The notes beneath the pieces are model-generated. The model saw only the letters and a program-made list of their open reading frames with translations, did not search any database and was not told the DNA's origin. Shown here piece after piece: positions 32,440 through 43,506 of a stretch of DNA of 64,000 nt. The first letter of the stretch is position 1. Each line of letters starts with the position of its first letter. This DNA comes from Globodera rostochiensis (Eukaryota; Nematoda; Chromadorea; Rhabditida; Heteroderidae): contig JAEVLN010000008.1 in the NCBI GenBank assembly GCA_018350325.1, forward strand, positions 3,367,794 through 3,431,793, in the 5' to 3' direction. A program made the position numbers and the translations under genes.

Positions 32440-34760
32440 TTTGAAAGATGTCGAGAAATTACAAATTTCAGTCTCGAGAGTCAAAAAGTGCCATTCCTAA
32501 CGGAAGATGGGCAAAAAAGAATGGCACTATTGTTATTCAGTCGGTCCAAGAAAATTATCCCCGAATCCAGAGACAATTGGGGCGAGGCTTTCAATTTGGT
32601 GCATTCCCAAATCGGGTATTTTTCAGGTTGGTTTGCTGGCTCATCTGCTGGTCTGATCACCAATTTCTGATCAGATCACTTTGACCAATGGGGATAATCA
32701 AAAAATCAATGGATTGATTCGCATTGTATGAAGTTGGGGCTCGAGGCTCGAGATGTTTTGAATTTTGAGTGTTAATTAAGTGAAATTTTTCATGCATTTT
32801 GCCTAAAATAAGAATCGCGCTCCGCCGCTCGCCCGGACGCCGCTGTTCAACTAATTCAATCATCCATTTGTTGGTGAAATAAATATGGCGAATTAACGCC
32901 ACCACCGCCCCCAGCTGTTGGGGATGGCGCTGGATGGATGTGATCAAATTGTCGATGGATGTGACCCAATTTTTGCGGTTGCCGATCGCGCGCAGCGAAT
33001 TCTTCGCGCATTCGTTGATATTGGGGGGTGGGGGGGGGATGACTTTACGGGTCAGCACCGATCAACAAATCAGCGCCGGAGGCGCGCTGATCGGTCGGCG
33101 GCAACGCTTTTTGGTGGTGGCGGCGGCGGCGGGTGCTTTTAACCCCCACCCAGAGCGCGGCGGACAGTTCAGCGCCGACCAAATCAGTGGAGCGGTGGCG
33201 GTGTCCTTTTTGATTGATGTCGCCGCCGCCATTATTGTGTTCGCCGCGCGATCAATTGCGGCTGTATCATTTATTTGGGTCGGAGGATCTGCTGGTCCGG
33301 AACTCGGGATTCGGGTTGCAAAAGCTCGACTCTCGAAAAGCCCCACCAACCCCCGAGACATTTTTTTGTTCCCCGCCCCGACCACCACCACCAAAGTTGC
33401 GCGCACCGACGAACGCTCCGGTCCCCGGCATATTCGTGCCCCGAAGGGGCGGTCGGAGACCGGACTGGATGTCATTACGGTTACGACGCGTTACGGCGGC
33501 CATTTTGGGCGCGTCCGCCAATTACGGACTATTCCAAATGCCGCAATTTTTTTTAGTTAAATTTAAGCGCGTATTTCCTTTTTTAATTTGAAAAATTTTG
33601 CAAAATTGCTTTAAAATTAATTACGGGTTACAGTTACAGAGGCATTTGCTTCGATCATGTCCTGCTTTGGTCGGAGGGAAGGTGGGGGGGGGGTGGGGGG
33701 GGGGGTTGAAAACCGAGGATTTTTTGGGGTTTGGCGGGTCCGTGCTGCGTTTTTTTCGCCGGGTTTTTGAAACGGTATGCCGGGTTTTTTTGGATTTTTT
33801 CCGATCACATCCCTGACCGGTTAACGGAAGAGCAATGCTTAACAGATCCTTGATCAAGGCTTTGGCCATTGTCATTTATCCGTGATTAGTAACAACAACA
33901 ACAACAACAAAAAATTGTTCCCCATTTAAAAGTTAAAGCATCCAAAATTTTCCGGCGCTGAATTGTCCCGCGCCCGCAAAAATGTCCGCTCGCCGTCCTC
34001 TCCCCCACAAACCGAAAGAATGTCCCCCCCCCCCCAAATTTCCCCCCAAGCGACACAGCGGTGATGAATGCGATGGTGGAAAACGGGGGAGTGACTTTTG
34101 ACTTCCGGATTGGCGGCGTTCGGATGGCACCCGCCGAGAGAGTTCAGAAAGTGATCAGATGAGACGAATGAAACAAAGAGAATTGAGAAAACTGATCAAT
34201 TGATGTGATCGGATCGGAGAGAACTCAAAGGAATGATCAAACTATATGATCGGGTCTTCAGCAGAGAAGTGATCAAATGAGACGATCGAAAGCGATAATA
34301 TTCCGGAACTGTGATCAAATGAGGTGATCGGAAACCCAATATTATTCGGAAAGCGACAAATATAAGAAAAACATCGAGAGAAATTGCGAAAAGCGATCAA
34401 TTGAGATGATCAGAAAAAGAAAGCGATTACTTTTTGTTTCTCAACGAAAAACTTTATTTGGAGTGTATCAGTGTAGAAGAGTGATCAGAGCTGACCATTG
34501 GGTCTGATCACAAACATAAAGTTACAATTATTGTTCAAGCCTTTTTTATGATCTCGATGATTAATTCTGATGTGATCTGACCCCGATCTCGAACAAGGAA
34601 GGATCAGGTGATGATCGGTGTTATACCAATTTTAGGGCTTGTTCAGCAACATATTGTGATCAAATATTTTAATCCTTTTGTGTCATGCATGATCTGTCCC
34701 TGATCAAAACATGGAACGAATCTCGACATTAATAAGGAAACTGAATCGTATAAAAAATAT
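32440..34760. other. Unassigned GC-rich frames and TGATCA-rich spacer
   Basis: On the minus strand, 33510 down to 32657 has long overlapping frames with protein-like stretches: MAAVTRRNRNDIQSGLRPPL (start ATG at about 33503), then in another frame INDTAAIDRAANTIMAAATS, then NECAKNSLRAIGNRKNWVTS followed by IDNLITSIQRHPQQLGAVVA. They may be exons of one gene, but I could not build a phase-consistent chain and do not recognise the family. On the plus strand 34077-34145 reads MENGGVTFDFRIGGVRMAPA, a possible lone exon. 34140-34720 is packed with TGATCA sites. Confidence 0.3.
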
Positions 34761-37700
34761 TTAAAATTGTTCGTCCGATTCCGATGACGTTGAAGAAACG
34801 GAGCCGCCTCTGTCATCGTCACTTTTGTCCTTCAGATACGGTTCGATGATCTCGGACACGAACACCTGTGGAGAAGAAGAGATTTAATGGCATTTTAACG
34901 ACGGGCAGAGGACGGCACGGCACGCACCTCAGTGGGAATTTGCAAATGTTCCCCGTTGAAGGACAGCAAATGAAGTCGATTCGATTCGTTCAGTGCTTTC
35001 AGCCCAATGCGGTCCTGAACAAATTCGGCCTGCTGAGTGATCAAAAACACTCAAAAACTGATCACTCCAATAAACTTCTGATCATGTTTTGGCTGGTTTT
35101 GATTGCATTTTTGTTACGGAATTTTTAATTTTTAGGAATGGGAAGGAAATTTTTGAAAATTTTAACTTATATTTGGAAAGTAAAATTTTGATCGCAAATC
35201 ACTAAAACACTAAAAATGCCAATCACCTCTTTGTAAATGGCACTCTGTTCCATCGGAATTATTGTCGGTGTGCCGTTGTCCGCAAAAAACCCGAACGACT
35301 TAAAGAAAAAAAAGGCGATTAAGAGATTGACCAAATGTTGAAAAAAAGTGATCGGAAATCCGGATCACCTCACATACCACCCAGGGCTGCTGGCTTTTCG
35401 ATCCAAAAATGCCAATGTCAAAATGTAGTTAGCCAACTCACCGCCGTTTCCTTCGGCACCAATTTGTGGTCATGGCTGAATTGGACGAGCACAAAATTGC
35501 GCAGTTTGACCATGTTGTCGCGATACGTGCTGTTGCAGTGCAATTGTTCACAGTTCAGGTCGGCCAGGAAAATGTTGGCCTGTCGATAGCGCTCGGCCGG
35601 ATTTGGATCACTGGTTCAAATTTATGGCACACGGTTTTAAATTAAATTTTTGAATTGATCAGAAATCCTGACTCGTTGGGATCGGGCAACAATTTTGATC
35701 GCAACTTTCACGACTCTGTTCCCACACCTAATGATCAGAAATTGGGAATTCCGGCGCCAATTTGTGGGTTTCATATCGGAAACTCATTGTCCCAAAAATT
35801 GTTCTTTAGGGGAGGGGGGGGGGGGAGCACTTTTAGCTGATTGTTCCATGAGCAAACAGTTACCCTGATCTGATCAGTGCTTGCAAACATCCATAAAATG
35901 ATCAGGGCTCTTTAGGGGTTCAGATTATCGACTCGTCATAAAGTGCTGACTCAATCTGATCAGTAGGCGGCGGATTTTTAGGCTTTGCCTATTTTTTCCC
36001 GATTAAGTTCTCTTTTTTTCATGTGCCACCATGATCAATCAGATTGATCATTTTGAAAAAAAAGTTTGGTGCTGAACAAACAAACTCACTGCCAGTACTG
36101 GGCTTGTACAACATTGTGCTGCACAAAATCGGTGTAAGCGCCACGGTCGAGCAGCCGACGGACGACGGCACATAGCGCGGCCGACCCGGGGCAATAGGGC
36201 AGCCTTTAGACAAAAATTGAAAATGGGAAATTTTTTTTAATTTTGAAATACCCAAAAATGCCCTGCTGAGGGCCGCCGATGGAAATCTGCTTATGTATAA
36301 GTAATTGATAATTTTAAATTGTCAACAAAAAGCACCAAATTTCGAATTGGCGGATGGGCACAGCGCTGGGCGAGCGCGCGTCTGAAAATTGGGACAAATT
36401 TTTGTTTGAATTTTCATTTATTAAATATTTATGCAATATTAAAGTTGTGGTTGCTGGAAATTTAACCAAACCGAAAAAATGCCGGTTCAACAGTTCGGTT
36501 CAGAACCGACAACCCTAAAGAATTTGGCATTGAAAGAAAGTTTTTTTTGTACAAAATTTTGCTCATTTTCCACCAAATTAAATTGAAATTTGTTAGTCTG
36601 ATCAGTTTTAAATAGAATCTCACAAGTGCTTTTTACTCTTTCATTCCTGATGATCAGTAGTGCCTGTCCCCCAAAGTTACTTTTTGTTACATTTTTTGTT
36701 GATTGTCCCATTCCAATCAAATGGCATTTTTCTATTTTCTTTTTCACAGATCAGCCCTTTTTTGTTGACTCTACGGTTGGTTCCCGACTCCTCGGGGGCG
36801 GGAATGTCGGGGATCGGGGTCGGGGACCAACCCTAAGTTGACTCCTCACACGAAAAGTCCGCCCTGCGAGAATCCGATGGCATTGTATCCGGCCGCAAGA
36901 CGCTCATCCTGGGCCAACTGCTCGCACACCTTGGCCACCTCGTCGTTCATGTTGGCCAAAAAGCCGTGCCCAATGTCCTCGGGGATGGAGGCGCCGATGC
37001 GCAGCGAGCGGACGTACACGCGGGGCACGTTGGTGCGAATCAACTTCTGGATGAAGCCCATGCTCAACGGGTTGCAGCAGGAGTCCCCTGTGGGGAACAA
37101 CCAATGGGCATAATTCGGCACCGCGTTCGGGATTAGATCATTAAAGAAAAAACACCGATTCGGAAACAAAAAAGAACCGATCATGTTCTGATCCAATTCG
37201 CCGATCATTCCTGATCAATTCACATAAATTCACGGTCTCATGATCATTCAGTGACATTTAATCCGGATTTGAAGTTACCAACCAGGGATGTGTATCGTAT
37301 CGTAATCGTAAATATCGTAATTTAGAGCCATATCGTATCGGATTTTAGCTAAAAATCACGCTTAATTTTTGAGACCCCATATTTGGAAGGGGGGTCGGCG
37401 GTGCCGGTAGGCGCCGCCGGAGAAAATTTTGAATTTTTTACTCAATTTGTTAAGAGATTTTCAACCAACATTTTCAAATACGGCACCTTTTTTTGGAGTT
37501 TTTACGAATGCGAAGGCCCGGTGGTGCCGATAGGCACCACCGGGAAAAATTTGAAGAATTTACGGAAATCTGTTAAGAAAATAGGTCCCAAAATTACGAA
37601 TTTTGAAAAACAAAAGGGTCCCCCTATGGGTTATTTGGTCAAAAATTCAAAATTTTCTCGGCGGCGCCTATCGGCACCGCCGACCCCTCCCGCCCCAGAA

Positions 37701-37877
37701 TGAAGCAAAATTCTCAAAAAATTGGCATTTGCAAATCACCGATTGACATTTGGTCCGGATTTGAAGTTACCAACCCATTCCATGCCACAGAACGACGGGC
37801 ACCGGATCCTTTACATTTGCGGCCAATGTGAGGGGCCAAAGGAACGGCAAAAGAAGCACAGAAATTTTAAAAGGCAT
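34761..37877 (-). CDS. ppt-1: Palmitoyl-protein thioesterase 1, 9 exons
   Basis: Exons: 37775..37877, 36850..37087, 36336..36381, 36252..36286, 36090..36203, 35442..35610, 35227..35298, 34928..35032, 34761..34865. Total 987 nt, 328 aa, all phases consistent. A signal peptide (MPFKISVLLLPFLWPLTLAA) precedes [20 protein letters not shown], the conserved PPT1 opening. GFSQGG holds the nucleophile Ser (about residue 108). The Asp of FSHDH (about 226) and His of GEHLQI (about 288) match the catalytic triad positions. NLISIGGPQQGIFGLPYCPG and YWHDPNPAERYRQANIFLAD are further family blocks. The length is slightly above the human enzyme owing to an acidic Ser-rich tail (KDKSDDDRGGSVSS...). Reaction: removes thioester-linked fatty acyl groups from cysteines of proteins in the lysosome. 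Exon 1 is duplicated in the inverted arms at 50961 and 54001. Confidence 0.95.
37381..37705. repeat. Foldback element with ggggtcggcggtgcc ends
   Basis: 'ggggtcggcggtgccggtag' plus 'gcgccgccgg' at 37387-37420 is mirrored by 'cggcggcgcctatcggcacc' plus 'gccgacccct' at about 37658-37690. The same arm sequence, single or paired, occurs at about 11775, 14036, 24110, 54190, 55300 and 56510, so it is a dispersed repeat family. It lies in PPT1 intron 1. Confidence 0.7.
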
Positions 37878-38527
37878 TTTTATTGGAAGAGCCTTGAAAT
37901 CATTTAAAAAACGGATTTTAAATAATGAAACAAAATAAATGCTATTTATAAATTAAAAAATTAATTAAGGCTTTTTCCGAAATTCGATCGCGGAAACAAA
38001 TATAATTACAATGATTAGCTAAACAAAAATATTCAAAATGCAAAAATATATTTTTTGACCGTTTCTTTTAGGTGCCGTCCCTCCATCCGGTCGGTCCATC
38101 GACTGATTGGTTTCATTTCTTTTCCTTATCACTCGACGAATCAATTGGAAATTATCTAACATTTACACTCTAATCAGCACGGGCAAGCCGATGTGCTGAT
38201 TTTTTTTTGTTTTGGAAAAAATTGAAAAATTAAATTCACTCTCAAAAATTTCGGCGCCAGGGACGGCATGGGCGGACAACAATTTCAAGTTGGGCGATGG
38301 GTTGGGGGAAGGGGGGGGGGGTTCAAAATTTTTGTACAAATTAATCACAACATTTATGGATTAGATTTCGAAATCCAAGAATTTTTTTGAACTCCCCCGC
38401 CTCCACTGAAAAAAGTTTTAGAATTTAAATCCGTTTCGAAACAATTATAAAATTAATTTATTTTCTGTTTGAATTTCTGTCCACAAATTCTCTCCGTCCT
38501 CTCGGTTCATTCACTCCAATGCTTGGC

Positions 38528-39783
38528 TCAACTGATCAGACACCTCTTTGCGCCCATTCTAAAAATTATAAAATTTCTAACGAACTTTTTGAGACAATTT
38601 AATTGAATTGAATTTAATTTAATTCGCTTACCCTCCGCCGATGTCGGCCGTTTCTTTGAATGATATGCAAAAATTATTCCACAGACGCCAATACTCCACC
38701 TCAGCGGCCTCCTTTTCCCATTTAGCCCATTTGTCGTTGTCTCGCACAATTGGACATCGTACCAACAGCCATTTGTATTTGTTGAAACGTCGCAATGTCA
38801 ATCGCTCCCTCGTCAAAGTGTTCTTCAGCTCAAATGGTTGTTCACTGAGAACATTCAAAAAAGTGAGGATGAAAATGAACGGCTCAGAGGCATTGTCAAA
38901 TGACTAAAAAAGTGATGGAACAATTTATTCCAAATTGATTACAAAAATGAGGAAAATTACCCTTTTAAGTCCTTCCATATTTGGCGAAAGATCAAAGTGA
39001 AGAATCTTCGGAAAGCCATCCCCCCGGGGAGTGATCAACCATTTGGCCAAGGCTTGGCCAAAAGAAGCATCGGCGTCGTCTTTGGCCGGGAATTCGGGAC
39101 AAATTGTAGAGCAAGAGATCGATCGGAGATTGGGGCAATTGCGAAGAATGGCCGGCGAGAATTGTCGCAAACGTTTGAATTGACATTCGTATAAATTAAA
39201 GCGGCAAATGTTGTCATTGACAAAAGGCCAAATCTTTTGACAAATAATTCCCCAAACGGGGCTTTCTTCGTGGGCGTTTGGAATTGAAACATTTGTCCCG
39301 GAAGAGTCGAAAAGACGGCGAATTCGTTGAAGGAATTCGATGACACTTTTGTCGACGTAACTGAAAGTTCAAAAACTTTTTAATTTTTAACTTTTTCAGC
39401 AGCAAACGACCTTATCCAAATGCGTTCGAAGCCGATCACCGAGTTTGGCACCGGCCCTTGAGGAATTGGCAGCCGTTTACTATTAATGCTTTTGGCAATT
39501 TCTGCGCCTTTTCCTCCGATCGCGCGACAAACATCCAAAAGACCCAACGACCATTTCCTCGACTTGAAGTGCACGTCCACCAAAACGTCCAATCGATCAC
39601 TGATCAGCGCCATTTTCAGTCCAAGCTCAAGAGGGTGAATAAAAGCGAAGATTCCGTACCAAATGTCGTCACAAATGAAACTGAAATTTGGGCTTTTTAT
39701 GGCCTTTGATTTGAACATTAAAAGCAAACTCACATTTCCTTCATTTGCTGTTGCTGCTTCTCTGTGCTTACGTTGTCCGACAT
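38528..39783 (-). CDS. F-box-like family protein A, 5 exons
   Basis: Exons: 39734..39783, 39411..39680, 38961..39360, 38632..38903, 38528..38558. Total 1023 nt, 340 aa, all phases consistent. A Gln-rich start ([16 protein letters not shown]) leads into [20 protein letters not shown] then [20 protein letters not shown], which has the spacing of an F-box (Skp1-binding) helix set. Then come [38 protein letters not shown], and the conserved C-terminal block [20 protein letters not shown] with [14 protein letters not shown]. The coding call is firm, supported by four paralogues in the window with the same exon phases. The F-box reading is by pattern only. Inferred role: substrate adaptor of an SCF ubiquitin ligase. 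A Skp1-like gene lies 4 kb away. Confidence 0.82.
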
Positions 39784-39929
39784 TTTCAGAAATATTTTTA
39801 GTTTCGACAAAGCAATGCTAAAAAAGAATTAGTGGCACGTTTTCCCATTCCCGGAGGGCATATTCTAGGGCATTCGAACATTATTTTGTGCGCAGCCGGG
39901 GAGAGGAATTGATTGGTAGGAAATCGGGT

Positions 39930-40585
39930 CTTTATAACCCCGATGGGCCTTCAACCACCGAGGGGCCTTTATAACCCCGAGGGGCCTTCAACCCCCGAGG
40001 GGCCTTTATAACCCCGAGGGGCCTTCAACCCCCGAGGGGCCTTTATAACCCCGAGGGGCCTTCAACCCCCGAGGGGCCTTTATACCCCCGAGGGGCCTTT
40101 ATACCCCCGAGGGGCCTTTATACCCCCGAGGGGCCTTTATACCCCCGAGGGGCCTTTATAACCCCGAGGGGCCTTTATAACCCCGATGGGCTTTCCCCCG
40201 AGGGGCCTTTATAACCCCGAGGGGCCTTCAACCGCCGAGGGGCCTTTATAACCCCGAGGGGCCTTTATAACCCCGAGGGGCCTTCAACCGCCGAGGGGCC
40301 TTTATAACCCCGAGGGGCCTTTATATCCCCGAGGGGCCTTCAACCGCCGAGGGGCCTTTATAACCCCGAGGGGCCTTTATAACCCCGAGGGGCCTTCAAC
40401 CGCCGAGAGGCCTTTATAACCCCGAGGGGCCTTTATAACCCCGAGGGGCCTTCAACCGCCGAGGGGCCTTTATAACCCCGAGGGGCCTTTATATCCCCGA
40501 GGGGCCTTTATATCCCCGAGGGGCCTTCAACCGCCGAGGGGCCTTTATAACCCCGAGGGGCCTTTATATCCCCGAGGGGCATTAT
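39930..40585. repeat. 19 bp minisatellite with CCCCGAGGGG core, arm 1 copy
   Basis: About 35 units of 'ggggcctttataaccccga' with variants ending 'ttcaacc(c/g)ccga' and 'ttatacccccga'. Every unit contains the near-palindrome ccccgagggg, able to form a short hairpin. It lies about 150 bp upstream of F-box-like gene A. The inverted copies are at 48515-48915 and 51540-51945. Confidence 0.95.
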
Positions 40586-41110
40586 AACTGGAGGAACAAC
40601 AAAAATTGTTTGGGAAAGGAAGGGACGCCAAAATGAGTGAGTTCATCGATCGGGTTAACAGCATTGGCGGAACACCCACCAATAATTTTGCAAATTTATT
40701 ATGTTTGAATTTATTATTAAAAAAATATTAATTAAAACCCAACAGTAAAGAGCATTTTAGTCCGGCAAAAAAAAAAAAATTCGTTAACGGGTTGATGCCT
40801 AAAGCCACCAAAAATCAATGAAATTTTTATTGATCCTTCCCCCCCCCCCCCCCCCCCTCTGAATTTGAATTTTGGAATTGACCAGAAATCGTGACTCATT
40901 GGAGAATGATCAGGCTCGTTAGCAATTTCCCAGAACCTCGGAACAGATTGAGTCCAGAGAACTTGTCATGAAGTTTAAAAGTCATTTGCCTAGTCATACA
41001 TACAACAAAAAAGAATCATCAACAACAATTATTGTGTCATTTAACCGATTTTCTGCCTGAATTTCCTCAAATGCCTCCGTCCTCTCGGTTCATTCAATCC
41101 AATGCTTGGC

Positions 41111-42603
41111 TTAACTGATCAGACATCTCTTTGCGCCCATTCTAAAAATAAGAAAAATTCCAACGAAATTTTAAGACAATTTAATGTGCTTACCCGACAC
41201 CGATGGCATCCTCGCTGAATGAAATGCCAATGCGATTCCACTGATTGTGTCCTTCCCACTCAAACGCTTCCTCCTCCCATTTGGCCCATTGCTCCTGATT
41301 TCGCTCTATCGGGCTTCTCACCAAAAGCCATTTGTTTTTGCGACGGCGCAATGTCAATTGCTCCCCACTCTTGTCGTTTTTTACCGGCTCAAATGTTTCA
41401 ATGACAGCGTTCGAAGCGGCTTGCACCCGAATAATGAAGTTGGCCGGTTTCGAAGCCTCGCTAAAGTCCTAAAAATGAATGCAAAAATTAGTCCTAAATG
41501 ATTATAACCAATTTGATGATCAGAGATTGGAAATCCCGACCTCAGTTTTGAAGCTTTACACTGATCTGATCAGGATTATATGATGATCAGATTCCAGAAT
41601 TAGCGAAGGGTTACACACTGATCTGATCAGGATTATAGAATCCGATCCGATGATCAGACATTAGAAATTCCGTCCCGTGGTTTGTTCTGAGTGAAGGACT
41701 AACTCAATCTCTGATCTGTAGAAAGCGGATTTTAAAGGCTTTGCTAAATTGCCATTTTCTTTCCATTTAATGCGACTTTTTAATAATTGATAATTACTTG
41801 TTTGAGTTTGTCCATTCCTGTCGAATAGAACTGGCATTGAAACATTTTGGGGACACCATCATTACGGGGCGTGACCAACCAATTGGCCACGGCTTGGCCA
41901 GGCGATGAATTGGCGTTGTCGTTTGGCGGGAATTCCGGGAAATGGGCCAACGAATAGACTGATTGGAGTTTGGCGCAGTCGAGCAGAATCGTCGGCGAGA
42001 ATTGTCTCAAACGGCCGAGTTGAATGCCGCTCACCCGGAGAGCGCGAATGTTGCATGTGACCAAAGGCCAAAGCCTCTGCCAAATAATTTTCCAAACGCG
42101 TTTTTGGTCATCGCCATAGCACTCGATGTACACATTGGTCCCGGACGAGTCGAAAAGAGGGCGAATCCGCTGAAGGAATTCGACGACAGATTTGTTGATA
42201 AAACTAAATAAAAAAATCATCAAAATTTGGCTTTATTAAGGGCGAACGACCTGATTTGGAGATGTCTGAAGCCGATCACATTTGCTGGAGGCGGTCGTAT
42301 AGGGATTGGTAAATTGCGCTCGACTTCAGTGCCGTTGGGGACGTCGAGTTTGGCAATTTCAGCGGAATCACTGCCCGTTGCACGCAAAATTTTCAGCGAA
42401 CCCAGAGACCATTTTTTCGCGACGAAATGCGTGTCCACCAACCGGTCGAAATCGTCACTGATAATGGCGATAACATGTCCAAGTGCAAAGTGGCCAAGAA
42501 ATGAGAAGGATTTCTTCCAAGCGTCGTCGTTGACGAAACTGAAATAGGGGGGGGGTATGGCTTTTGTTAATCATTAAAAGCTATCTCACATCTTTTCGTC
42601 CAT
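41111..42603 (-). CDS. F-box-like family protein B, 5 exons
   Basis: Exons: 42590..42603, 42251..42538, 41798..42203, 41194..41468, 41111..41141. Total 1014 nt, 337 aa, all phases consistent and at the same positions as in gene A. A very short first exon (MDEKM-type start) leads into FVNDDAWKKSFSFLGHFALG then DDFDRLVDTHFVAKKWSLGS. Then come [74 protein letters not shown] and a last exon coding MGAKRCLIS. It is clearly diverged from gene A, while the final exon is nearly identical. Likely an SCF-type adaptor by family inference. Its exon 4 contains the inverted-repeat breakpoint (about 41292). Confidence 0.82.
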
Positions 42604-42869
42604 TTCGTGAAAATAAAATGAAGAAAATGCTAAAATAAATGCAGTTTTAAACGCAAAATGTCTAAAAAATATGACAGTTGATTCAAATCATGGGGGGAGG
42701 GACCCTTTTGGACAAAATGGTCACCGGGGAGCAATTTATGTACTAAACAATCGGCTAAATAACCAAAAAGGTGGAGGGGCATTCATTTTTGAGGGGATTA
42801 ATGCCATTATATCATAAATTTGAATGTTTTATTTGCTCCCATCAAAATGTTGACCCATTCAAGTAAGAA

Positions 42870-42980
42870 AAAGTAATTCAAAATTGGGGGGGGGGCAACA
42901 GTTGGAGGGGGGGGGGGGGGGGCAACAGTTGGAGGGGGGGGGGGGGGGGGGGCAACAGTTGGAGGGGGGGGGGGGAGAGG
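42870..42980. repeat. Poly-G repeats with caacagttggag spacer
   Basis: Three G runs of about 12-18 bases are separated by 'caacagttggag'. On the minus strand this gives an artefactual Pro-rich frame. G-quadruplex formation is plausible. Run lengths may be unreliable. Confidence 0.85.
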
Positions 42981-43506
42981 GGGAATGCCATCGATTCTCC
43001 CGAGCGGACTTTCGTATTTGGTCATTTGTATTTGGTCACCAACAAAAGGGCTGATCGGTGTAAAAGAAAATAGAAAAATACCATTTAATTTGGGTGGAAA
43101 ATGAGCAACCATTTTGTACATACAAAAAAAGGTTTATTTTAATGGGAAATAATTTTATAATATATTTGGAGCTTTTTCGCATCTATAAATCTCATCCCAA
43201 ATTAGTATAACACCGATCATCACCTGACCTTTATTGTTCGAGAAATTCGTTTTTTATTCCAAAAAGTCGCATTTATTTTTCAAAAATAATTTTTTAAAAT
43301 TATTATTAACAAAAATAAATTTAATTGCTATAAAATCCTCCAGTAAGCGCATTCCCCCCCCCCCCCCCCCCCTGATCAGTTCACATAAAACACGGTCTAA
43401 CGATCAGATTATGTTTTCCAAATTTACCGACATTTCCAGTCCAGATCAGTCCTGCTCACATTTTTTTGAATGTTTACACTGATTTCATATCGTTTTTAGT
43501 CTAAAT

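Larger units (their letters stand above)
37105..41292. repeat. Inverted repeat arm 1 (about 4.2 kb)
   Basis: This stretch recurs in reverse orientation at 47807-51040 and again at 51085-54425. The left boundary lies in PPT1 intron 1 just outside exon 2, and the right boundary in exon 4 of the second F-box-like gene. It carries PPT1 exon 1, an intact F-box-like gene and a 19 bp minisatellite. Relative to arm 3 it has extra sequence at about 37290-37630. Confidence 0.9.

Noticed and set aside
39930..40585. Possible CRISPR array
   Set aside because: Units are contiguous 19 bp repeats with no unique spacers, in a eukaryotic genome.
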